A stretch of 51,998 bases of DNA from Roseomonas sp. OT10 (GTDB taxonomy: Bacteria > Pseudomonadota > Alphaproteobacteria > Acetobacterales > Acetobacteraceae). A program made the translations under genes and the position numbers. Positions 46,570 to 51,998 of this stretch are shown one piece after another (within the stretch, counting starts at the first letter, position 1; every line of letters starts with the position of its first letter). The stretch is from positions 5,277,501-5,329,498 of the forward strand of contig NZ_CP087719.1 in assembly GCF_020991085.1 (NCBI RefSeq). Reading direction: 5' to 3'. The notes below the pieces were generated by a model that saw only the letters and a list, made by a program, of their open reading frames with translations, was not told where the DNA came from and did no database searches.

Positions 46570-47493
46570 ATGCGCGATCACGACGACTACGAACCGCATC
46601 ACGAATCCTCACCCACCGACCATGTCCTTAACGAACTGCAACTTCACGGCTACCGACCCTTCACCGACGAGCCCGACCAGCGGCTTCTGCCGGACGGCAA
46701 CCAGGTCGCGGGCGCCGTCGCCGACATCTTCGACGCTCTAATCGGCACCCTGGCAGACACGCGCCTCGAACCTGACCTCGACGATCTCCTCTGGTCGACC
46801 GTGAACGTTTTCCACCGCGCGACCGACCGGATCGGCCGCGAACTGGATGACAATGAGCAGTCCCAGAAGCGGGCGCAGCGCGAACAGGACGGCAGCGAGG
46901 TGAAATCGGTCGAACTGGAGCGCCTGATCGCAGAGGGGATCACGCTGATAGAGCGCCAGAACGCCTTCGAGCTAATGCGCGACCAGGCCGCCGAACACTA
47001 CGAACGCCACGTCGGCAAGCCTTGGCTCCCGCGCAGCGGATCGAAGGTCAACCATCGCAATCTGACTTCGGCGATGATCGACAGCCGCGACTTCTTGATG
47101 GCGAAGAAGCGCGCCGATCAAGAGGTGCTCCTGCCGCCTGGCCCCAAGATCGTCGTCACCGGCGGCCTCGACTTCAATGATCACCAGCTTATCTGGGCAA
47201 AGCTCGATCAGGTTCACGCCAAGCACGCCGGCATGGTTCTCGTCCATGGAAAGTCGCCAAAGGGTGCCGAGAGGATCGCCTCGCTCTGGGCATCGAACCG
47301 CAACGTTCCGCAGATCGGCTTTGCACCCGATTGGACCAAGCACGGACGGTCGGCACCGTTCAAGCGGAATGACCAGATGCTCGAGATCGTGCCGAAGGGC
47401 GTGCTGCACTTCCCGGGCACGGGCATAAATGACAACCTCGCCGACAAGGCCAAGAAACTCGGCATTCCGGTTTGGAAGCACGGCGGCGCGTAA
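46570..47493 (+). CDS. DUF2493 (SLOG-like) domain protein
   Basis: A 307-residue protein. The start at 46570 was chosen for its GGAG six bases upstream; an ATG four codons earlier is possible. The N-terminal half is helical and charged. The C-terminal DUF2493 domain shows IVVTGGLDFNDHQLIWAKL, LVHGKSPKGAERIASLWA and the closing GTGINDNLADKAKKLGIPV, a Rossmann-like SLOG fold that may bind a nucleotide. It is a standard backbone gene of these elements; its role is unknown. Confidence 0.9.
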   Translation: MRDHDDYEPHHESSPTDHVLNELQLHGYRPFTDEPDQRLLPDGNQVAGAVADIFDALIGTLADTRLEPDLDDLLWSTVNVFHRATDRIGRELDDNEQSQKRAQREQDGSEVKSVELERLIAEGITLIERQNAFELMRDQAAEHYERHVGKPWLPRSGSKVNHRNLTSAMIDSRDFLMAKKRADQEVLLPPGPKIVVTGGLDFNDHQLIWAKLDQVHAKHAGMVLVHGKSPKGAERIASLWASNRNVPQIGFAPDWTKHGRSAPFKRNDQMLEIVPKGVLHFPGTGINDNLADKAKKLGIPVWKHGGA

Positions 47494-47517
47494 GCGCCGC
47501 CACGCATGCGCCGCTGC

Positions 47518-47736
47518 CTAGCGCTTCATCTTCGTGACTTTGTAGACGCACCCGGAGCGATCATACGTGGTCCAATCACCAACCTGCTGACCGTCGTCGA
47601 AGTAGCCGGACCGCAGCTTCGAACCGTCCCGGCGAAACCACTCCCAGTATCCGGTAGGTTGTCCCTCCATCGTCTGGCCGACGACCCACAAGCTTCCGTC
47701 CTTGTGTCGCTTCTCGAAAGCGAGCGTCTCCGTCAT
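47518..47736 (-). CDS. MORN-like repeat protein
   Basis: A 72-residue protein with short repeats of the MORN/YwqK type: DGSLWVVGQTMEGQPTGYWE, then RDGSKLRSGYFDDGQQVGDW. Such repeats form small beta-hairpin stacks. ATG at 47736 was chosen over a GTG four codons upstream. It lies about 15 bp after another small minus-strand gene and is probably in the same unit. Confidence 0.7.
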   Translation of the reverse strand: MTETLAFEKRHKDGSLWVVGQTMEGQPTGYWEWFRRDGSKLRSGYFDDGQQVGDWTTYDRSGCVYKVTKMKR

Positions 47737-47750
47737 TGGCAGCCCCACGT

Positions 47751-47960
47751 TCAGTCTGGCTCGCCTGTCACTGCGATACGGGCGGATCGCACGTAGAAGG
47801 CAAGCTCGGTGTCGTTTTCGATCAACGCGTCGAGAAGCGCTTTCATATCCGCTTGGTCCGAAGACGACTGGAAGGGGCCCGGCTGCCGCTCGATCGCCAG
47901 CACAGCGATCGTCAAAGCCTTCTTCAAGAGGTGCAGGCTCCTTCCTGTGAACTCCGCCAT
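47751..47960 (-). CDS. Small protein of unknown function
   Basis: A 69-residue protein starting at 47960 with a GAAGGG ribosome site. The frame remains open for 100 codons upstream, but that part reads like non-coding GC-rich sequence. It is largely helical (LHLLKKALTIAVLAIE and MKALLDALIENDTELAFYV). No family is recognised. Confidence 0.55.
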   Translation of the reverse strand: MAEFTGRSLHLLKKALTIAVLAIERQPGPFQSSSDQADMKALLDALIENDTELAFYVRSARIAVTGEPD

Positions 47961-48273
47961 CGTCCAGCCCTTCGCGACTCTACACTTGCCGCCAAGAGCA
48001 TAGCGCAAATAGCCATCTGAGGACACGACGCGAGGCTGAGTCGAAAGCAGTGTCGAGACTGTAAAACGGGTCTCCCGACGCGAAGACCACCTCCGCCTAT
48101 CAGCGCTGATCCTTGGTCCAGCCGCGGACTTGTCGCCATCAACCCATGAAGGGTCGGCTATGCGAGCATGCCGCCGCTGCGGCTGCGCCTGCGCGGTGAT
48201 TGCAGTCCACGGCCGAACACTTCGGGCGCCTGTCGGCGGGGGATGGTCCCCCGCTCCAGCAGGAGCCCAGCAG
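47961..48273 (+). promoter_or_regulatory. Divergent intergenic region with a leader hairpin
   Basis: No gene is supported here. The clearest structure is GCGGGGGA-TGG-TCCCCCGC at 48236-48254, a perfect 8-bp hairpin with a 3-nt loop, seven bases before the AGGAG site of the next small gene. It could affect translation or stop readthrough. Confidence 0.5.
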
Positions 48274-48441
48274 ATGTCCCTCAATCAAGCTCACGCCTTC
48301 GCCTTCAGCCTCGCCACCACCCTGATGGTCTCGATTGTCATCTTCCAGGCAGGCGACGGCAGCATGGGTGTCATGCCCGCGGGCGAATATGACGGCGAAC
48401 TCGCCGCGATCGTCCATGAGGTTGATCCCTTCGCCCGCTGA
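48274..48441 (+). CDS. Small protein of unknown function
   Basis: A 55-residue protein with an AGGAG ribosome site. The first half is hydrophobic (HAFAFSLATTLMVSIVIFQA), perhaps one membrane segment or a signal, and the tail is acidic. Its reality rests on the good ribosome site and sensible composition; no family is known to me. Confidence 0.5.
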   Translation: MSLNQAHAFAFSLATTLMVSIVIFQAGDGSMGVMPAGEYDGELAAIVHEVDPFAR

Positions 48442-48584
48442 TCGCGGGCAAGGCTTCACGGCCGCAAGCGGAAGTCCGGCAGGATTTCCGCTCCCGTCCC
48501 GGCTTGTCATTCGCTATACTTCAGGCGCGCTGTGGTGGTGGTGGAGGCGCGATCTTCAGCCATGAACGATTGGAAACCACTGCC

Positions 48585-49028
48585 ATGATCGTCCTTGCCA
48601 TACTCGCATCCCTCTTCGCCGTCGGCCTGCTCTGCTGGCTGGTGTTCACCTTGGCCGTTTTCGCTCTGCCCGCCTTCGTCGGCGTGACGACGGGCGCCTG
48701 GGCCAACGAAGGCGGCGCCGGCATTGCCGGCGCTGTCGTCGTGGGCGTGCTCGCAGCGGCGATGACGCTCGCCATCGGGCACCTCCTGATCGCCTTCGTA
48801 CGTCCGATCTGGCTGAAACTCGTCGTGGCGGTCGCCTTCGTCGCCCCGGCGGCGATTGCGGGTTTTCATGCCACCCATGGCATCGTGAAGCACCTGATGC
48901 CGTCGGAAGCGTGGCAGATGGCGTTTTCGATCTTCGGGGCCGTCGCGGTCGGGATCACCGCCTTCCTCCGGGTCGCTGGACTAGTGGCGACTCCCAGCCC
49001 ATCCAGCCCGGGCCTTACTCGGGCATAA
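48585..49028 (+). CDS. Small multi-pass membrane protein
   Basis: A 147-residue protein with about four membrane segments: residues 1-30, 45-70 (GIAGAVVVGVLAAAMTLAIG), 78-100 and 112-135. It is typical of unnamed inner-membrane proteins on such elements, possibly linked to transfer or entry exclusion, though nothing in the sequence proves this. The ATG at 48585 begins inside a short upstream frame, so the start is moderately sure. Confidence 0.7.
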   Translation: MIVLAILASLFAVGLLCWLVFTLAVFALPAFVGVTTGAWANEGGAGIAGAVVVGVLAAAMTLAIGHLLIAFVRPIWLKLVVAVAFVAPAAIAGFHATHGIVKHLMPSEAWQMAFSIFGAVAVGITAFLRVAGLVATPSPSSPGLTRA

Positions 49029-49584
49029 TCTTTGTCGACGTCGTTCCGGCGGATCGGAACAGCACAAGACAACGCATATCCTCGTAGCCTCCGAGGTTGC
49101 AGATGAAGCGGTGGGTGCTGATTGTTCATCGCCCCGAAAAGCAACCCGCGGGGGAGCGCTTTGGGCGACACCGGCAGCGCATCCGTTCGTGCACTGAAGG
49201 CAGAGACGCTCCCGGTGGCAGTGGACGGAGATGCTGGAGCGATGCCTGTCGATGGGGAACGAAGCTGCTGCGCACGCCCTGCGCCGACTTGCCGATGCGG
49301 GAGGGTCGCCATCTTCTCCGTTATCTGCCCGTGCCTAGACCGCTCCAAACGGCCTCTTCAATGGCCTGATCTGGCCGAAGTACGGCTTCGCCTCGATCGC
49401 CTATGACACAACAGCCGCGTCGAACTTTCTTCCCCTGCCGGCTGCGCCGTCATTCCTCGCGAGACAAGAAAGCCCTCCTAAGCTGTCAGGCCCCTTCGGG
49501 GTGCGCCGTCGACCGCCTCCGGCCTGCCGATCGCCATCGAGGCCGCAATGGTGCGGGCTCGGGAACGGAAAACGGAGAATTACA
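49029..49584. other. 556-bp stretch without a supported gene
   Basis: Several open frames occur on both strands, but none has a good ribosome site together with protein-like composition. A small hairpin, GGCCCCTTCGGGGTGC, is at about 49489. The final 60 bp are the DUF736 leader, with a block resembling that before the DUF2493 gene. Confidence 0.5.
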
Positions 49585-49911
49585 ATGGCGACCATCGGCA
49601 CCTTCAAGAAGACCGGCTCGAACGAGTTCACCGGCGAAATCGTCACCCTCAGCGTCCAGGCCAAGGGCGTGCGCATCGTCCCCGATACCCGCGCCACCGG
49701 CGAGAACGCTCCCAGCCACCGCGTCCTGGTGGGCCGCGCCGAGATCGGCGCCGCCTGGTCGAAGCGCTCCAACGAGGGCCGCGACTATCTCGGCCTCAAG
49801 CTCGACGATCCGAGCTTCAACGCCCCGATCTACGCCAACCTCTTCGACGACGAGGACGGCGATACCTTCTCGCTGATCTGGTCCCGCCCGAGCGGGCGGC
49901 GCGGCGACTGA
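49585..49911 (+). CDS. DUF736 family protein
   Basis: A 108-residue DUF736 protein. The diagnostic beginning MATIGTFKKTGSNEFTGEI and the later SHRVLVGRAEIGAAW, RDYLGLKLDDPSF and PIYANLFDDEDGD leave little doubt. DUF736 proteins are marker genes of alphaproteobacterial ICEs and plasmids; their function is not established. CGGAGAA lies before the ATG. A hairpin follows 12 bp after the stop. Confidence 0.95.
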   Translation: MATIGTFKKTGSNEFTGEIVTLSVQAKGVRIVPDTRATGENAPSHRVLVGRAEIGAAWSKRSNEGRDYLGLKLDDPSFNAPIYANLFDDEDGDTFSLIWSRPSGRRGD

Positions 49912-49922
49912 GGTCTCCGCGC

Positions 49923-49950
49923 AAGGCCCCGGCCGGAAGGTCGGGGCCTT
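49923..49950 (+). terminator. Probable terminator of the DUF736 gene
   Basis: AAGGCCCCG pairs with CGGGGCCTT and is followed by TCAG and a short T-rich stretch. The stem is perfect over 9 bp; the T-run is weak. Confidence 0.6.
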
Positions 49951-50020
49951 TCAGCTTTCTGGCGAACGAATCAGCTGACGTTTTCCCGGTCGGCTTTGCG
50001 GTGGTCAAACTGGCATAGGG

Positions 50021-50035
50021 CGACTATTATAGTCG
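50021..50035 (+). promoter_or_regulatory. Palindrome over the XRE-gene promoter
   Basis: CGACTAT-T-ATAGTCG has perfect 7-bp arms and contains TATTAT, a likely -10 element, about 50 bp before the XRE start. A repressor bound here would block RNA polymerase. Confidence 0.6.
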
Positions 50036-50067
50036 TAGTTCTGGCGTGCGCGTAGGTCCGAGTGGGA

Positions 50068-50087
50068 GGTGATCATGCATGATCACC
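50068..50087 (+). promoter_or_regulatory. 20-bp perfect palindrome spanning the XRE start codon
   Basis: GGTGATCATGCATGATCACC is fully self-complementary and includes the ATG at 50079. It could be an operator for autorepression or, in RNA, a hairpin hiding the start codon. Confidence 0.7.
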
Positions 50088-50321
50088 GCCCGACAATCAC
50101 GGGCCGCGCGCGCGTTGCTGGGTTGGACACAGGAGACGCTCGCTGACAAGGCTCGCGTATCTCTGACCGCCCTCAAGCGCCTCGAGTCCGCCAGTGGCCT
50201 CGAGGTGTACGAGAGCACGCGGGATGAGGTCAGGCGCGCTTTCGAACAGAATGGCGTCGTGTTCCTGAGCTCCGACCGTGGTGTGGGAGTGATGGTGGTT
50301 GATCGCAAAGGGCAAGCCTGA
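50079..50321 (+). CDS. Small XRE-family HTH regulator of the element
   Basis: An 80-residue protein: SRAARALLGWTQETLADKAR then VSLTALKRLESASG forms the HTH, with the tail RRAFEQNGVVFLSSD. It is in the same family as the host XRE protein at 14650-14892. With palindromes on its promoter and over its start codon it is probably autoregulated and may control the transfer region to the right. Confidence 0.9.
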   Translation: MITARQSRAARALLGWTQETLADKARVSLTALKRLESASGLEVYESTRDEVRRAFEQNGVVFLSSDRGVGVMVVDRKGQA

Positions 50322-50438
50322 CGGCACGCGAGGAGCGAACTCGCAAACGCCCCACTCATCGGGTTGCGCTAGAAGCTCGCTCGTAACATCGTTAACAAAA
50401 TGCTCCAGTATGGATGGATATCCGCGCCGGGGAACGCC

Positions 50439-50702
50439 GTGACTACAAGCTTATTTCTTGATGAACCGCCAAGCAGCGCGACGCCGACCGCCTATGACGC
50501 GGCCAATGTGAAGCTTTACCTGCGTTTGCTGGATGCCGAAGCGCAAGGCGCTTCCTGGGCAGACGTCGTCGAGACGATTTTCGGGATTTCGGTCAACGCC
50601 GAGCCCGAGCGTGCCGAGCGCGTTCACCGCTCGCATCTCGCGCGCGCAAAGTGGATGACGAAGAACGGCTATAGCGGTTTGCTGGCCGGCCGCGTGAACT
50701 GA
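50439..50702 (+). CDS. DUF2285-like small protein
   Basis: An 87-residue protein read from a GTG at 50439, which has GGGGA six bases upstream; an ATG at 50400 in the same frame lacks a ribosome site. The core YDAANVKLYLRLLDAEAQGASW then HLARAKWMTKNGYSGLLAG follows the helical DUF2285-type pattern seen in regulators of these elements. A strong hairpin follows the stop codon. Confidence 0.7.
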   Translation: MTTSLFLDEPPSSATPTAYDAANVKLYLRLLDAEAQGASWADVVETIFGISVNAEPERAERVHRSHLARAKWMTKNGYSGLLAGRVN

Positions 50703-50728
50703 ACGTGATGCAGGTTTCGCATCACGTT
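50702..50728 (+). terminator. Hairpin after the DUF2285-like gene
   Basis: AACGTGATGC and GCATCACGTT are perfect 10-bp arms around AGGTTTC, beginning at the last base of the stop codon. No long T-run follows. Confidence 0.6.
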
Positions 50729-50817
50729 GCTCCGCCTTCGTTATTCCCAGCCCTCACACAACTTGGAATCGTGTCCGCAGCTCAATTCGCGCGCTAAAAC
50801 TGCGGAGGCTGTGGAGG

Positions 50818-51574
50818 ATGTCTGAAGAAGATTCTTGGCGGTCAGAGGCCGCTTACGACTATGTCGATGCTCTGTCTCCCGGAGATCTTGCCTGGGAGTT
50901 TTTGCGGAGAAACACCGAGTACCGGCGATCATACGACGAATTCCTCCAGGCAGGCGACAACACCGAAGAACTGACCCGGGAGTTTACATCCCGATGGGGG
51001 TTGCGATTTCCCGGCAGACCCTTCTGCATCTGCAATCGTCTCTCCAGTCTATTGGGACGCCCACTTCGATCCATCGATCGTCGTCCTCGGCAAAATCCCG
51101 ACGGCTCACACGCCTCCCTCACTTGACGATTTCATCAGGGCGCAGGCCATAAATGGCATCGATGGCGAGATGCTGCGCCTTCAGCTCCGGGGAGAAAAGT
51201 TCGACGCTTCTCTGCGCGACGGTGCCGGAAGTCTCGCGGCCATGGTCCTTCTCGATGAGCTTACGCCCGACCGCCTGAGCGCGCTGGCTCGCTTTTGGGC
51301 GGCTCTCGCTGGAAAAACCGTCCCGCCGGATCCGCGTATCACCCGATCCCGACAAAAGCGGGCGCGAGAAATGCTGCGCGTCCTCGACGGTCGGGCATCC
51401 GGAGCGACGTATCGTGCAATCGCCGACGCCGTCTTTCCCAAACATGATCACGACGCAGCCTCGTGGGTAGGCAGCGCAATCCGCGAGACGACCATTCGCC
51501 TGGCTAGAGACGGCACGAAGCTCGTTCAGGGCGGCTATCGTTCGATCTTGCGCCGGCCACGCCGAGACCGCTGA
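50818..51574 (+). pseudogene. DUF6499/DUF2285 regulator, frameshifted
   Basis: The first 61 codons (SEEDSWRSEAAYDYVDALSPG ending at RWGLRF) are the usual DUF6499 beginning. The next expected residues (ADPSASAIVSPVYWDAH, then DPSIVVLGKIPTAHTPPSLDDF) are present in a different frame and run on into the DUF2285 part (REMLRVLDGRASGATYRAIA, GGYRSILRR). One extra C in TTTCCCGG (51007-51014) explains the switch; removing it restores about 252 residues. It could be a real inactivating mutation or a sequencing error. Such proteins are regulators next to the ICE transfer genes. Confidence 0.85.
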
Positions 51575-51586
51575 CGCCCCAAAGGG

Positions 51587-51614
51587 TGTCGAACTTATCT
51601 CCTTTACTTCGACA
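51587..51614 (+). promoter_or_regulatory. Inverted repeat before the AlpA-like gene
   Basis: TGTCGAA and TTCGACA are perfect arms separated by 14 bp, about 90 bp upstream of the next gene. It may be an operator or a weak terminator for the gene before. Confidence 0.4.
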
Positions 51615-51700
51615 TCGTGCCGACCGCCGCAATCGCGCCACCGTGACCGCAATCCGCCGCCTGTCCGAGGCAGGCGCCGCGAAACCACGGAGGTTCGATC

Positions 51701-51985
51701 ATGGACGAAACGGCCGCCCCCATGCCGCCACGCTACCTCAGGACAGAGGAAGCCGCGCGCTTTCTCGGGCTGTCGGAGCGCACGCTCGAAAAGCACCGAA
51801 CATATGGCACCGGACCGACATACCGGAAGCTCGGTGGACGGGTGGTCTATTCGCTGACCGACCTGCAGGCGTGGGCCGATCGCGGCTTGGTGACCTCCAC
51901 CTCGGATCCGCGTGGCGGCATCGTCGCTCCTGCGAAAGCTGCGGCCTCCCAAGGCCGCAACGCCGGCACGTCCGGCCTTCGCTGA
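51701..51985 (+). CDS. AlpA/excisionase-like HTH protein
   Basis: A 94-residue protein with a MerR-type HTH_17 domain: YLRTEEAARFLGLSERTLEK then YRKLGGRVVYSLTDLQAWAD. ACGGAGG precedes the ATG. Such proteins act as excisionases or as transcription factors for ICE transfer genes; here, next to the DUF2285 gene, regulation of the downstream replication and transfer genes is likely. The C-terminal tail is rich in Ala and Gly. Confidence 0.9.
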   Translation: MDETAAPMPPRYLRTEEAARFLGLSERTLEKHRTYGTGPTYRKLGGRVVYSLTDLQAWADRGLVTSTSDPRGGIVAPAKAAASQGRNAGTSGLR

Positions 51986-51998
51986 TCCGGTCTCCGTG

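Larger units (their letters stand above)
17808..51998. mobile_element. Integrative, probably conjugative, element (left part)
   Basis: It begins at the tRNA-Arg fragment and runs past the window. Supporting genes are a tyrosine integrase, an ArdC-type protein, a ParB-like protein, the strawberry-notch helicase, Toprim, DUF2493, DUF736, DUF2285 and AlpA-like proteins, a set that recurs on ICEs of Rhizobiales and sphingomonads. Cargo includes AbiE, a Hachiman cluster, a mutagenesis operon and a candidate new defence cluster. The DNA looks less GC-rich and less codon-biased than the host part, most clearly at 17.8-26 kb. No conjugation gene is in view, so conjugative is inference. Confidence 0.85.

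Noticed and set aside
48562-48588. An eight-codon upstream frame whose stop overlaps the membrane-protein start (ATGA)
   Set aside because: The overlap is suggestive of coupling, but there is no good ribosome site in front.
49097-49406. Two overlapping plus-strand frames of about 90 codons before the DUF736 gene
   Set aside because: Composition is not protein-like (rich in R, C, P), starts lack ribosome sites, and the frames overlap one another.
17808-51998. CRISPR arrays or insertion sequences within the element
   Set aside because: I found no regularly spaced repeats and no transposase-like gene in this stretch.

Overview
The window is a GC-rich alphaproteobacterial chromosome segment that runs into the left part of an integrated conjugative-type element. 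The rRNA order (23S, 5S, then initiator tRNA-fMet), the very high GC content, the GAAC-N7-GAAC SOS box and the gene families suggest an Acetobacteraceae member of the Roseomonas type. The genus is inference, not proof.

Host part (1 to about 17,810). An rRNA operon tail (23S, 5S, tRNA-fMet) is followed by two tandem alpha/beta-hydrolase lipoproteins on the minus strand, a zinc-finger protein overlapping polA, a small secreted protein divergent from a LysR regulator, a lipoprotein, a hybrid histidine kinase, an FAD oxidoreductase with a small XRE regulator upstream, a KefB-type antiporter and a secreted beta/gamma-crystallin-like protein. Two copies of a ~420-bp non-coding, multi-hairpin repeat begin directly after the stop codons of polA and of the antiporter gene. 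They are the main unexplained structure in the host part.

Junction (17,767 to 17,991). A 3' fragment of a tRNA-Arg(CCG) gene, running from the anticodon loop to an encoded CCA, lies next to a tyrosine integrase. This is an attachment site. The element extends to the right beyond the window, and an intact tRNA-Arg(CCG) is expected at its far end.

Element cargo (19,400 to 36,000). The order is an AbiE-type toxin-antitoxin pair with a palindromic operator; a three-gene Mrr-nuclease + HamA + HamB (Hachiman) cluster; an SOS-controlled imuA-imuB-dnaE2 mutagenesis operon with a LexA box; and a minus-strand three-gene cluster behind a perfect 16-bp palindrome. That cluster encodes a small ATL-like protein, a predicted GIY-YIG nuclease with a possible PUA-like N-terminus, and a predicted HEPN RNase. 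It is the best candidate here for an undescribed defence system. A GAF-GGDEF-EAL protein follows.

Element backbone (36,100 to end). An ArdC-type antirestriction protein, a ParB-like protein, small conserved proteins, a 1,440-residue methyltransferase/strawberry-notch helicase, a Toprim protein, DUF2493 and DUF736 proteins, an XRE regulator with palindromes over its promoter and start codon, a frameshifted DUF2285 gene and an AlpA-like HTH protein form the accessory backbone typical of alphaproteobacterial ICEs. No relaxase, TraG or Trb gene is in view. They are expected to the right. Three backbone genes share a conserved leader motif, which suggests common control.
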